Part shown: positions 23,047 through 35,466 of the stretch, piece by piece
Numbering within the stretch: position 1 is the stretch's first letter
How the letters are laid out: each line of letters begins with the position of its first letter
Source of the DNA: Xenoacremonium recifei
Taxonomy: Eukaryota; Ascomycota; Sordariomycetes; Hypocreales; Nectriaceae
Assembly: GCA_012184525.1 (NCBI GenBank)
Contig: WOFQ01000039.1
Span: 248,001-312,000 of the forward strand
DNA length: 64,000 bases
Reading direction: 5' to 3'
Translations under genes and position numbers: made by a program
The notes under the pieces: model-generated
What the model saw: only the letters and a program-made list of their open reading frames with translations
Told to the model about the DNA's origin: nothing
Database searches by the model: none

Positions 23047-26000
23047 AAACTCGAAAGGAAGCGAAAGCGAGAGCGAAAAGGAGACCGGAAAAGGGACCAG
23101 CCCGGATGAGCGATGACCTGTACAATACGGTATGCCAGGGGATACCAGGATAGACTACTATGGGCGGGCTGGGGATTTTTTTGATTTGGAGTTTATTTCT
23201 TTGTTCGATACTCGAATCTCCGGGCTGGGAACCTCATCCTTCTCGCTCTGAATAATTGACGACGAATTTACCTGCGATTGCAACGAACGAAACCAACCAT
23301 TTGTCTCACCGATGCGCGCGGCACGGAGTTTAAGCAACACCGATGGGAAAAGAACATTTGGTGGTGCTTCGATGCTAAACCCCGACGCGGAATTACGGCC
23401 TTTGGAGATTCTCGAATCGCCGAGTGGGGGGCTGACTGGCTTCGGTGCGTTGCGGCGACGACTCTTTTTCTTTGGGACCGACTGGCGGGCGGGCGGGGAG
23501 ACTTGCAAGGATGCGTTGGGATCTAGCATGATGGATCGACTACTGGACGGGATCACTGTGTCACTTGTTGGGTTGGCCTGGCCTAGGGATGGGACATATA
23601 CTTGTACACCGACAAAGAGACACACACGATGTGTAGGGCATAGGACGGTACAAAATGAAAAGAGGAGGACAAGGGAGGAGACTGGCTGGACACTCCCCCG
23701 GTTGGACGATGTTGGTGATACTGAGGAGTGGCTGGCATAGCATGGCATGGCATCACAATCAGGACCGCGATGATGCATGAGCATGGATAGGCATGGCTGG
23801 AGTTGCATGCTTGCACAGGAGGGCAGAGCACGATTTTCGTTTTTACTTTGGTTTCCCAGCACGGATAGACTTATGAGCGCACAATTGAGTATGGCCTGGA
23901 GCGAGTTTTTGGTTTCATTCAAGATGCTTGTCTACTTGTCTGCCGTCCGTGAGTGATTGTGAATCTTCATCAAATGCACGATGACAGCAAACTTGCGATC
24001 TCGGTCACCGTTGACGAAAGATGCAGCATCCCGCTAGCATATCTGATTGATTTATTAACGCACTTTTGGAGCAAACAGCAAAAAGCAAACCTCCGCCATT
24101 GCTCCGTCGCAGCGGACATGCATGCATGGATGCGTGAAGGGGGGTGGCGGAGGGCCCTAAGCAAGTTGCAGGGTCGCACCCTCAACGGCAGATGGGCTTT
24201 AGGCATGGCTCTAGTACAGAAAGCGCTACATACCGCGATGCAAGCAGCAAGCAATGGAATCCGTCTCACAGATCATGCTACAGCGCAGTTGCAGCACGTC
24301 TCCATCACATGGAATCTCGACTCCAGGGGGTCGCAAATCAGATCATGCACCGCCCGTGGCTACACGTCATGGACTCTTGAGTTGCGTTGCGCACTGACTA
24401 GAGCCCGAGCCGCGCGCGCTCGCTCGCTCACAGAACGAAACCGAGAGAGCGTCTGAGATCCACCGGGAGAGAAGCTTTTAGCATGTTTAGGTGCCGAGTC
24501 GGCGAGCGAGAGGGTGCGGGCGCCGTGGGGTGTGGTGATGGTGGTGGTGGGCAAAGCAGCAAGGGTATGGTGTCAGAATACGCTGCGCTTCACGTATATT
24601 TGGGCGGTTCGATACGCACGTACAGAACATTACAGCGCGGTCCTGAACCTGGGAAGCCGCTGAGGGGGGCGTGTCGCCGACGTCTGGCGCAGTGTCGTGG
24701 GCGCTGATGAAGGGGCGCTGATGAAGGGGCCCTGAGGAACGAAACGAGAGCGAACGCAACGAGAGAAGCATGCCCTGGCTGGCTGGCACTGTACGGACGG
24801 GTTGCAGCAAGAGGCTGGGGATCGGCTCACGGCTGCACGGGTCGCGGATCTGCCAATCTTGGGGCGCGCCTCTGCACACCGGCCCAGGGCCTGGGCTGTC
24901 TTACTCCCACCTACAATTTATGCACATTTGTAGGGCGCTGTTAACTCCGGTGAGCATTGCTGGCGACACCTCCAATCAATTGCGCCTAATTGGAGAGCAA
25001 CAGGCCCTAAGTCCCGGGCTTTGGGGTTCTTCGCAGCATCCTGCAACTAGGGGGAGATCTCGGGGAGGGAGTCAGAGAGAGTCGCTCGCATCATGTCCCA
25101 TCATCACAAATCATCTGGGCTCTAGTGCAGTCCGGAGTACGTACCGGGAGGTATAACGTTAGGCTGCTGATGCTAGCTAGCTAGCTGGTTAGTGTCTGGG
25201 GGGAGGGGGGTGTCGACAAGAGACTGACTGGGCCTAGGATTTAAGCTCCTCGGCGGACGGGTTTCTCAGCAACAAAGCAGTCCGTGGGTTTGTCATCGAG
25301 TCCGTGGACGCGGGAATACGGCGTTGTGCTGGTAAATTTCTTCGCAGGCTGTGACATTGAAGCCTCAAGCTACGGGCACCAAGTGGGATGCGGGAGGGCA
25401 GTTCTTCGGTGTGATGCTTGCTTAATCAGGAGTGAAGCGAACGGACGAAGCTCTGTGCCTCCATGTAACCGCGCGCGCGGATATCGTCGTGGTCCTCTCG
25501 GCGCGCGGGCTAATCTGATTAGCGATGCTGATGGGACACACAGCGGCCGCTTACAAAAGCAACACTGCCAAACGCACTGAGCGGACGGCAGCAAACATAA
25601 CGCGGCGCAACCATAACGGCGGAGTCCCGTCATCATCTTCAGTGGCACCCCCTCCTGTCCTCCTTAACCCCTAGGCATGGATCGAGGTGCGTGCTAACTA
25701 ACCCGCCCGTCGTACAGGCAGTAGGATAGAAGCCTCTGGCGATACGCAGCAGGGCTAGCCGGCCGGTCTCGTCTCGAAACCCAAATGCAGAACGGCCATG
25801 GCCCATCGTCAGCCCTAGAGACCGTCGGCGTGGGCCACTAGGGTGTAAGAGCAACGCCGCACTGGTACAGCACTGTTGCAAAGAAAGCAAAGCACCGTCC
25901 AGCGGTTTGGAATAAGTCTCCGAGCCCAGCAATCATCGCCCATAATCGTGAAGCGGGCTAATACTGCTGGGCATGCTTCCCAAAGTCTCACCCCCCTCCA

Positions 26001-29000
26001 ACATGCTGCGAGCTTTGGAGGGATCTACGCCTTACATGAGGACGTACGTGTCCCGCTAGGTCACGCGCCCTAACGGACCCCAAGTGAGGATTTGATTTGA
26101 TTCCACAGGCCGGGGCCATACTGTAAACTGCAAATACAGTTGGATTCGATACTCCGTAATGATGAGATACATTGGAGAAGACAAATATTCCCTGCCCGTA
26201 AGAGGGCCGGCATTCGGGGTCTTGCTATCCTCCGGGACAAGTGGGGCAGCTCCGTGCGGCGCGCGGGAGGTGGACCGTTTCCCGTTTGGGCAATTGCTTC
26301 GATCTAGCCAATTCGATGTTTGTTGAACAGAGCCTTCAATCAGCAACCAGCAATCAGCACTGTTGAGCCTAGCAAACAAACATGCCTATCACTGTGTTGT
26401 TCTCGAAAAGGCTTCCTTCCATTCCTGCTAGATCTACGCTTCCGGCTGTGCGGAACGCCATTGTCATCCTCCCCTCGCCGCCTCGCCGAAGCCTGCAGCG
26501 TGTTATCATGGCCGCAAGTAGAAAAAGCACTGCTTAATCAATCCATGACGGGCCTCCGCGATCTGGACCTGCAGCGGCGGATGTAGCGAGCGAGCGAGGG
26601 CCTGTTTGTGCCCTGGCTTCGGCCGCCTTTCACCGCCGTCGTCCGTCCTCGGCGGAGCTGCACTTTTGGTGGTGGTGCTTTGTCGATACATACAAGCAGT
26701 TAATCAATGATCGACGCCCCCAAAAGCCCTGATGGACCGTTTGACAGACAGGCATGAAAAGGGAGGGGGGGCGTGGCTCTTGTCCTGGCTCCCCGTCCGA
26801 CTCAACATCCGCTGCACCTCGGATTCACGCTGGGAGCTGCCCTGCCCTGCCCTGCCTCCTCCTCCTTTTCTCTCTCCACCTCCGCCTTGGCTGGGCGGTC
26901 GGAATGCCCTCGTTAATCGATCCAGAATACGGTGGGGCGCGCCATCCGTCTACCCATGTGGCCTGGGCCGCCGTGACAGCTCGACAGGGCTGGGGGAGGG
27001 TTGCAAGGGGGGTTGGCGAGTTATGCATCTGCCCGCCCGGACGGCAAGGCTTCCGGGGGGAGGCATACATAATTTTCGGGAGTTGTGCAAATGAGGCGGG
27101 CTTTTGTTATCCCCGCGTGGGCTGCGCTCGGTGCGGAGCGGGATTTGACCTGGTCCGAGGTGAAGCTTTCGTGCATAGTCCGCTCCGCACGGTGAAGATG
27201 CGCCGGAGGATTTTCCTGCTACTCCTTCTGACAGGACGGAGTCCGGACGGGATTCAGAAAAGGGGACTTCAGTGGGCCAGCCTTTCTCCTTGTGTATCAG
27301 GTGCCTGATAGTTGCCGTTGTTGTTTGCGGCGGGATCATTGAACACGCCGCCCGTCTCTCACGTTCCAGACGGGGCTGGTCGGGGTGATTCATAGTGACT
27401 GTATCACGTATCATGGCCCAAGTTGGCCCGTCCGCCGGTTGGGCAGCTCCAGGGAATCGATTATTTTCTAACGCCATATGGAAAAAGGTCTGGCTGTCGT
27501 GATTGGGCTAGCCTTGCGCCCATGGAGATAGGCCAGCTGATTTCAAATCATGAACTGGATCGCGAGAAGAAGAAAATATCCGTCAATAGTAACAGTCAGC
27601 AAGGGGTTGCGCTGACTGCTGACAGTTCTTGCTTTCTTTTTTCCCCCTTTCGCATTTTGATGAAGGGCTGGTGCCTGGCGAAAGTCTGGTTGAAGTGAAA
27701 ACTGAGTTGCCCCTGAGACTGGAGCCGTGTAAGTCATGTCTCGCCAGCGAGGACCTCACTCCCAGCAAAGTAGGCTCAACTTAAACATTGACACGTAGTT
27801 AGAGTTCGAAATATTTTACCCAAACGCCTTTTTGATCATCTTCACTTCCGAATGTTCTTGGTCTTGGAGGTCCTTACGTATAAAGTCCATTGACGATGTC
27901 TGCAAGTGCTGATGACTCTCTGGCATTTACCTCTTCGCAAAGACTTCTCGCAGCGTGAAAGTTCTGCTCTTGTGATTTTTTATATACTAATATTTGAGCC
28001 ATTCTTTTCTTTTCTTCTACATCTCACGAGTGCGAGAAAATATGAAGTTGTGCGTAGAAATGTACCCCGCGCTCGCTGTTGTCGAGGTATAGGGAGTGCA
28101 CGAGGATGCAAGACATCTCTTATAAGCATGAATGGGAGCTTCGCATCCAAGGTCTCTCGAAGGGTCTATTGAGAATTAGTTTTACAACTGTGGATTCTCC
28201 TGGTTCCGCGTGATATATAAGCCGAAGCAACAGTCAGGACTTCCGTGTTAGCAACATTGTCTCATGTCACATCGATATTGCTGAAGCCCTGTTTCATCCG
28301 TGGTCCAAAAGCTTTCGCTACGGCTCAATCAATGGTACTAGGTTGATCAAGGTCTTCACACCTGTATCCCAGTGACCGTTGCTCGATATCGTCTGTCAGA
28401 CTCACAAAGAAAGAGCGCAATGGGATTCAAGAATGCCGAGGGCAGGAGGATGTCAACTCGGCTCATGAATTGGCTCTTCATTTATTTCTACCCTCCCCAT
28501 TTTCTACTTTAAATAGTATTCGTGGAGGGAGCATCTAGAAACGGTAGGTAGGATGTTTGTGAGTTTTGTTTATTCTCTCCTTATCCAGGCCACCTCGGCA
28601 CATTTCTCGTGTGTACCTTTAGTGTTGCTGAGCTGCCAAACGTGTCAGGGTAGTGCGATACTTTGAACGAGGAGACTTGTTCGACTTTGATGAGAGCCAA
28701 TCATTTAATATCGACACATAGGAACCTCACGTTCTTAGGCCGTCAGGAGGAGAAAGCGGTAGTTCCATCTTGCATCTATGTCGGCTAGTGCTTGGCACAC
28801 ACAACGCAAAACCTCGTCTATTAAACCCTTAAGAGAACTCGCTCGAATCTCATCATGACCCCAAATTGGTCATCGATGCGCTGGCGGCTGACGTGAGCTT
28901 TCGTTTCAAGGAAAAGATGGTTCCAACAGTCTGTTCCTGCGTCATCCATAGCTCAAGTGTCTATTACATGTCTGAGGACATCAAGGCACAGGAGTGACAG

Positions 29001-30546
29001 CTCAGCCAAGCCAAGGATCGTCGTCTTGTGCGGCACAGGAGAAATTGTTGGGTCCTTGGCCCTAGAAAACTCAACCCATCTCAGCTGGGCGTAAGACCAG
29101 TTGTCAACAAGGATCACCCCAATCGTCACCTCATGCAGAGCGCCTTCAGGTCAGATGCGGGGGAAACGCTATTCACATGTGGATGGGCAACCCCTCAATT
29201 GGAAGAAGCCACCTCAAGCCACCTCGCTTCATCTCGCTTTGAGGTCGAGGCACGTTCCAGTGATGCGTGGGTAGTCAGTTCATTCAAACTCAAGTCTTCA
29301 TAAGCTTACTCCGCCCTCTGGCCCCAAAGCCAAAATCACAAAGATCCGCCGAGATTGGGCGTCTCAGCGAGGCATCTCGCAGTATCGTGATTGGAGGCGT
29401 CGCATCTGCAATGATGCACCGATTACTTGGCCCTGGCCATAAGCTGCAGCACGCGAGACGAAAGCGACCCGAATCCGAGATACGGCAACGCTCCAGCCCA
29501 ACCTTGTGGCCCTGGCACGGGCAGTCAGTCTAGTGAAGGCAGCTCGGGCTCGCTCTCGTTCCGCAGTGAAGCCAGGGTGACAAAATAACTGCGACACTTC
29601 ATAAACAGACGCCTTCCAGGCCGCCCAGCGAGCCAGCGAGCCAGCCAAGATGCCCCTACCGCAGAATGGCATGCCTGCTGCTGGCCGCCCAGAGTTATGG
29701 CGGACTCCGCGGATCATTCACAGTCGGGTCCGACGTATTCCCCGCGTAAAACGAGCTGCTCCCAGGGGGGGGTTACGCGTATCACTATCACCCTATTGCC
29801 AAGTCTCCTTGGCGAGCAGGCCAATGGAAAACCGGCACAGGGCATTCTGTCTCGCGCACGGGATTGGATTCGCGAGAGCTTCAAATTAGAGAGTCGGGCC
29901 CTCAATTGAGGCTTAGAGGGCCCGGGGAGGGGTCTCGATAAGGCGCAAAGCGAGATGATATAAACGAAAACCCGCCAAGTCGCTGCGATCATCTTCAAAG
30001 CCTCATTCAGTTGCGCGGCCTCTCAACGTCCTTTCAACGCTTCTTCCCCGCCGGGTCATCAACGGCCCCGAATCGAGACATCGCCGGGCCTCGCTGCGTC
30101 ACCTCCTTGCCCGCTTCGGTCTCATGCTGCGACAGGGGGAGAAGCAACCAAACATCCACGTGGCCCTGCTAGGCTGGGCTGGGCTGGCCATCTTTCAGAG
30201 CTTCAAACAGTTTCATTCGTGTGCCGTGCCCATCCAGGTACAGACAGTCCAAACCGCCATACGACGACCGACAGCCCATGCCCGGCGGCATTCCCCGCCA
30301 ATCCGGCCCCGGGATCCCGTACCCGTTCCATCGCTAAATACAAACTGAAATCCTCGATACTAGTATTCAACCCGACTCCGTGCGTATCATGACACCGGAA
30401 GCCTCCGAAACCCCGTTTCCGGAGTTGAACCAAACACTGAAACCCCCCGATCCTCCGACGCCATGCCATGCCATGATGAACCAGACTCCTTTCGACATGT
30501 TCCGTCCGCCGTGTTTCCTCGTCGACAATCATCATATCATATCATG
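23047..30546. other. 7.5-kb region without recognisable genes
   Basis: The first part is the 3' flank of the Zn2Cys6 gene; the end is the 3' flank of the leftward Sos7 gene. A 254-codon minus-strand frame at 23158-23922 and a 184-codon plus-strand frame at 26754-27308 have no domain or convincing start and are not called. DNA is AT-richer at about 27560-29000. Small tandem patches occur (GCTA units near 25172-25186, GGCAT units near 23740-23755). No transposon ends are recognised. Confidence 0.5.
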
Positions 30547-31398
30547 TCAATTCTTGATATCGAGCACCTGCTTCAGCACGCCCTCGCTGGCTCGCCACCA
30601 CCGTGCCCGCTCCTCGAGGTCATCTGCCACACCCCCCAACGCGGCCTCCTTTCGCCGTCGCGCCTCTTTGGCCGCCGCCGTGCTGTTTTGACGCTTCGTC
30701 TCTAGGGGCAGTAGCTCAGCCTGCAACCGCTCGGCCTCCTTGCGCTTCCGTGGCACCTTGGCTTGGAGCGACTCCAGCTCCCGCGCGAGCTCCTGCTGCT
30801 CCCTCTTGCGCTTGGTGACCAGGTCGAGCGTTTTGGCCAGCGGCAGGTTGAGGCTAGGGTCTGCACCCGCGGGCGTCTCCTGCTCGGCCTTGAGCTCCTC
30901 AATGCGCTCTTCAAGCTCCTGAACTTTCGCCGGTAGGTCGCGTAGCTTGGTCGTTTCCAACTGGACTATCTCGTACCTGCTGCTTAACTCCCTGCCTTTG
31001 CGCTCCAGCTCCGCGACCATGTCCACAACCTCGTTCTTCAGGCCCTTGAGCTCAGCCTTGGCTGCGACATTCTCCTTTTCAAGATCCAGGTTCTCTTGCG
31101 TCGTGACAATCAAGGGCGGGTCGCCCACGATAGCTCGGATGAATTTCTCCTTGGTGACCTGCTCGACATAGGAGAATCGTAGTTTCGCGAAGAGTTCTTT
31201 GTAATGCGCTAGGTCTGCTTCCAGGCTGGCTGGCGTGGGCGCGTCAAGCGACGAGTTGGAGGCATCAGAGGTTCGTTGTCGGACGTCTTGCGAGACGGCA
31301 TTCGTGATCGGTTCGCTGAGTTTGATGATGGAAATCTCGTGTGTCGTCTGGAGGCTGTCCAGCTTTGCCAGGACCTGTTTCGTTTTTGCTGTGTCCAT
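30547..31398 (-). CDS. sos7: Kinetochore protein Sos7 (Kre28 counterpart)
   Basis: This is a single exon of 283 residues with the ATG at 31398. Residues about 60-105 carry the conserved Sos7 signature HYKELFAKLRFSYVEQVTKE followed by KFIRAIVGDPPLIV. The rest is almost entirely heptad-repeat coiled coil (ELKGLKNEVVDMVAELERKG, RDLPAKVQELEERIEELKAE, and so on), ending in a VADDLEERARWWRASEGVL segment. In fission yeast Sos7 pairs with Spc7/KNL1 at the outer kinetochore; the budding yeast equivalent is Kre28. The same role here follows from family membership. It diverges from the splicing-type gene at 31820 across only 421 bases, so the two probably share a bidirectional promoter. It was identified from the motif and coiled-coil layout, not from a search. 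Confidence 0.78.
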   Translation of the reverse strand: MDTAKTKQVLAKLDSLQTTHEISIIKLSEPITNAVSQDVRQRTSDASNSSLDAPTPASLEADLAHYKELFAKLRFSYVEQVTKEKFIRAIVGDPPLIVTTQENLDLEKENVAAKAELKGLKNEVVDMVAELERKGRELSSRYEIVQLETTKLRDLPAKVQELEERIEELKAEQETPAGADPSLNLPLAKTLDLVTKRKREQQELARELESLQAKVPRKRKEAERLQAELLPLETKRQNSTAAAKEARRRKEAALGGVADDLEERARWWRASEGVLKQVLDIKN

Positions 31399-31819
31399 GG
31401 CGCTGGTGGCCGCTTCCCTTCTCTGAAAGGTATATCGAATCTTGGAATCCTGGTGTGTAGCGATTCTTCAGTGAGGTTAGATGTTTGTCTTTGTCTCACG
31501 GCGCAAAAGTTTGGTTGTTGAAATGTTGAAGATTGAGTAGCACAATGACGCGCGACAAGCATGTTTACTTCGGGCTAGATACGGCCTAGTGCGGGACAGC
31601 TGCCTTATCGCGGGCGGTGATGGGCGGCAAAATGTCCGCCCGTCCGCCTCATCTTCCCGCAGTCTGTAGTAGAATGGCATCGCTCTGGAATTCGATTTCG
31701 TGACTCTTTTTTGCATCCCCCTCACATTGCTGTCAGTTTACCAACTTGGGCTTTCTTATCTCGAATTTTGGTCTTGTATTCCTTTATCATCACGCCCTTA
31801 GCGGCCGCGACTTATCACC
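31399..31819. promoter_or_regulatory. Bidirectional promoter between Sos7 and splicing-type gene
   Basis: The ATGs at 31398 (-) and 31820 (+) face away from each other with 421 bases between them. The region must contain both transcription starts. I did not find a clear TATA box. Confidence 0.65.
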
Positions 31820-33012
31820 ATGTCCAACGACAAAATTCTAACCGACGATTATGTCGCCGGCCTGATGTCGCAAGAGGCCAACGACTGTTCCCTGAAGTAT
31901 TCAGCGATGGGAATGGAGGCTTTTCGACCGAGGAAGAAGTAAATTTCTCCGGACCGCTCGGGAGGGTGGCTTGTCGCTGATGACGCTTCAGGCCCGCCAT
32001 TAAACCGAATACACGATTCTTACGCCATATCATCAAAGATACCGATAACCACAACAAGAGTCTCCTTGCCAAGGAAGCCGCAGAGTCTCAAGCGCGTCTA
32101 CGAGATTTGGAACATGCCGAGGAGGTAAAGCGCCGGAAGACGAACCCAAACTCCAAGGAGATCCGGCGGCGACAGATGGGCGACATCCATGCGATCCTCG
32201 GAGGAAAGACAAGGAGACGGAATGACGATTTTGAAGATGCAAAGCCTTCAACTCGGGATTCGCTAAAGATCAGAGGGGCAGCGAGTCGGAATTCGAAGGA
32301 ACCTAGTTCAACTCAGGTACCCGAAAAGAGCAGAAGCCTCATCGACGACCGAAGCGAAAGCAAACGGAACTACGGGCGACTAAGCCGACACGAGTCCGAC
32401 GACGAGAATGAAGATAAGCGGCGACGAGACGAGCGGAGATCTAAAAGGTCTCACGACCTTGATCGCTCCGAGGAAAGGAGAGAGCATCGACATGGCCGAA
32501 GTCGGAGAGACAGGTCTAGATCACCTGGACATCACTCGAGTGGACATCGAAGGCGATCACGGTCACCGACAAAGGACAAGGAGCGATATCGACGCCGCTC
32601 ACCAGTAGACAGCCGTGAAAGGTCCCGGAAAGATACTGAGGAGGCTGCGTCGGGTTCGGAGGACGAGCTCATCGGGCCAGCACCACCACCAAAATACAGG
32701 GGACGAGGTACTATCGGCGGTTCATCTGGTATCGACCGTCGATTCTCGGATACCTACAACCCCAAGACCGACGTCCAAATGTCCGACGAGGAGAACGGAA
32801 AGACCTTTGATGATCTGGCTCAAGCGTATAGAAACCGGAAGAAATCCGAACAGATCCATGGAGAAATTATACGCGCCTCGGCGTCTTCAAACCTTCAGGC
32901 TATGACGAGCCTCGCAGCTGAGAAGGATGAAGCAAGCGTGCGATGGGCTCAAGTTGGCGAGATAAGGGAGTGGGACAAGAGCAAGGAAGCTGGCTGGGAT
33001 GATGATGAATGA
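31820..33012 (+). CDS. SR-rich, DUF4078/CCDC174-like splicing-type protein
   Basis: Two exons, 31820-31938 and 31992-33012, joined at GTAAAT and TCAG in phase 2, give 379 residues. The N-terminus has SLKYSAMGMEAFRPRKK, then KPNTRFLRHIIKDTDNHNKS and LLAKEAAESQARLRDLE, followed by a long Arg/Ser/Asp/Glu-rich region with SRSPG, RRRSRSP and RRRSPVDSRERS units. The C-terminus contains the conserved RWAQVGEIREWDKSKEAGW. This last motif resembles the DUF4078/CCDC174 family; fungal members are often labelled pre-mRNA-splicing factor 38B. RS-type repeats suggest a nuclear, phosphorylated protein working with the spliceosome. The exact name is uncertain, but a role in RNA processing is the best inference. 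Confidence 0.75.
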
Positions 33013-34169
33013 AACTTTGACGGTCTACGAGCACATTGAGCTTTTCTTTTGGATTAATGGGATTTGGACATTGGGATTGAGGTCTGGGTGTTGAAATAGG
33101 CAAGGCGTTGGTGACCTTTTGCGTTGAATTGTAAATGAGGAAGATACAGCACCAATTGCAAATCGATCAAATACGTACACAGTGAGTGTGCCCACTGTGA
33201 GCTTGAATGCTACACCTCCTGTCAATACTCTGATGATCATAAGGAGGTCTGATTTGAACATTGAATACCGGGTGTGCGCAGCATCTATTTCCTATGTGGA
33301 TGTGTAGGGTAGCTTGATATGCGAGCAATTGTCGATACTATTAAGTGTTGGTTCATTTCTGCCTGACCATACAACTCAGTTCAGCACTGCTCTAATCCTT
33401 AGATGACATGTTGTTGGTTGCACAGCATATGCCGAAGTTGCCGAAGTCTTGATGCTGCAAAGGCTGTGATGCGTTACACGATGGTTGGAGAAGTATTGCA
33501 GTTGAGTTCTTGACACTTCAATCATACAACAACAATGCCTCCGAGAATGGGATTTCGCTAGTCGCAGGCTCATCTCAGGATAAAATACTTTAAGTGTCAT
33601 CTCTACGTGGGATGATTGCATGCCAGTGAAATCTCGGTAAACAGATATATACAGCTTACGCCCTCAACCATGACTTTCTGCAGTCTTCCTGGGCATATCC
33701 TTCTCTATGGCAAGGAGAATCTAAGCTCGCGCAGTGGAGACGAGAGAGGATCAGAGGCCGCCAGGAAGGCTACTAGTTAATTCATCTGAGCCTCGCCGGT
33801 GGTTTTGGCAGGAAACCTCGCTCTTGAACCCCTGAGGAGACCTCAAATTGTTTCATAGCCTCGTCGAGGTGGACTTACAAAGCTGCGGGAGCTTCTGAAA
33901 AGACTGGACCAGCGTGCCAGCCACCGCCTAAAGTTCCTCCGGATATTAACGACGTCATGCCATTGTACGGCTATTCGACGGACTAGTCTAGGAAATTGAT
34001 TAATCGCCGTCCAGGTTAAATACGGATACGCTGCTATGGACTAGAAATAATTCCATCGAAGCGTTCGACGTGTTAGTGAGCCGGTGGGTTCAAAGGGAGA
34101 CGGCACGGCCTGGATAAGGTAGGGTAGCATGTGACGATCGCTATCAGAGTTACGGTTCGTGTGATCGAG

Positions 34170-34188
34170 CACGCACGCACGCACGCAC
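34170..34188 (+). repeat. (ACGC)n microsatellite
   Basis: CACG/ACGC tetranucleotide units repeat about four and a half times without interruption. Confidence 0.8.
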
Positions 34189-34980
34189 ATCGTCGACGTT
34201 CCATCAGGCCCAAAACGACGGCGTCGAAGATTGCAGAGAGGAGTGCTCCGTCAGATGCGTTTGCGCCCAGCGGGGCAGGTGACGAAAGCACCTGATAAGG
34301 CGTCGTCGGTGTGAGACGTCGAGTCGGAGGGTTTGAGATCTGAGGCTGAGGACGTCGTGAAGGGCATGCACTGGAGAGCAAAAAGGGAGGAAAGCCCAGG
34401 CGCTTGCGCGGTCAGCCTCCATCTTTAAATTACCGTCGTCGTCAGTGTTGAGTCTGACGTCGTCACGCAACCCCGTTTCGGCCCCCAGGCCCCGTCTGGG
34501 CATGTTTATCAGTTCTGAAGCCGCCCACGTGCGCGCCGAGGGGAATCGCTCGGCTTCAGCTTTCAGCCGCGCCGCAGCCGAGAGCGCCTCCTGAAAAATA
34601 GTGGAAATTAGGGGCAGGCAGAGAGAGTCCTGGGCAAGCACAAAGGGGAATTCTCGAGTCTCTGCAGGTCCTGGAAACCAGGTCGAGGCGAGATGGAACT
34701 CCCCGAATTCGAGGTCCCCTGAATGCAGTTTTGCGTTTCTAGTTCCAGTGCAGACTCCATCCCCCCCAGTGGACCCGAGCGTGATCCATCTGCCATCCTC
34801 CATCGCCAGTGGGCCTTCGGAGGCCGCCTTTAGCGCCCTCCAGATGGGCCTTGGGCCTGATCACCCGCCCAGCGGGGACCTGGAGGGGGCTGGTCAGTGT
34901 GTTCGATGCGCTGAAGGGCCCGGAAGGTGCTGCCCGTGTAGCGGCCACCAGACCTGACCTGACCACTTCCATTCTGACGC

Positions 34981-35074
34981 CAGCCCAGCCCAGCCAACCA
35001 CATCCGTCGCTCGCCGCTCCCGCTCCTGCCCTGGGCTGGCTGCAGGTGGGCTGGGCTGGGCTGGGCTGGGTTGC
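34981..35074. repeat. Inverted pair of GGCTG/CAGCC pentanucleotide arrays
   Basis: AGCCC-type units at 34981-34996 are followed about 40 bases later by GGGCT-type units ending near 35074. The two arrays are reverse complements of each other and can pair as a GC-rich hairpin, 390-490 bases before the RING gene start. Confidence 0.7.
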
Positions 35075-35466
35075 GCTTTCCCGTCCCGCCCATTCAGTCA
35101 GTCCGTCAGTGACTCTTCAAGGTTGTTTCTCCTCCTCCACGCATCATCCTCTCGACCTCCTCCCCTTACCCTCCACCACCTCTCTCATGATTTCAACGTC
35201 CTTTCCCTCCTCCTCGTTTGCTTGATTAGACCAGCTTCTCCTCCCCTTTGTTCGTCTTTCCTTGTCCTCCCCTCCGTCTCGATCGATTCCTTTCATCCTC
35301 CGGCCGATTGCCTCCGCTATCCACCGTCCCTATCTATCATCCGGTTCCCCATCATAGGCCCCATATCGGAGCGAGAGCGGATGACCGGCCTCACCTCGAC
35401 ATCCTCGCCATCTCCTTGAGGAGAGGGCTTTGCAGAGTCGCCTCGCGCGTCTTGACAACTGGCATC

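Larger units (their letters stand above)
33013..35466. other. Intergenic: 3' flank of splicing gene and long CT-rich leader region of RING gene
   Basis: About 33013-34060 is AT-richer and featureless. From about 35100 to 35460 the plus strand is strongly CT-rich, typical of a fungal promoter and leader for the gene starting at 35467. A 199-codon minus-strand frame at 34204-34803 lacks any protein signature and is not called. Confidence 0.55.

Noticed and set aside
23158..23922. 254-codon minus-strand frame just after the Zn2Cys6 gene
   Set aside because: No domain, includes implausible Cys/His/Met clusters from repeated GGCAT DNA, and overlaps the probable 3'UTR.
26754..27308. 184-codon plus-strand frame
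   Set aside because: GC-rich region with two overlapping plus-strand frames and a 175-codon antisense frame; none has a recognisable feature.
34204..34803. 199-codon minus-strand frame
   Set aside because: No family resemblance and an overlapping plus-strand frame is equally open; treated as upstream DNA of the RING gene.
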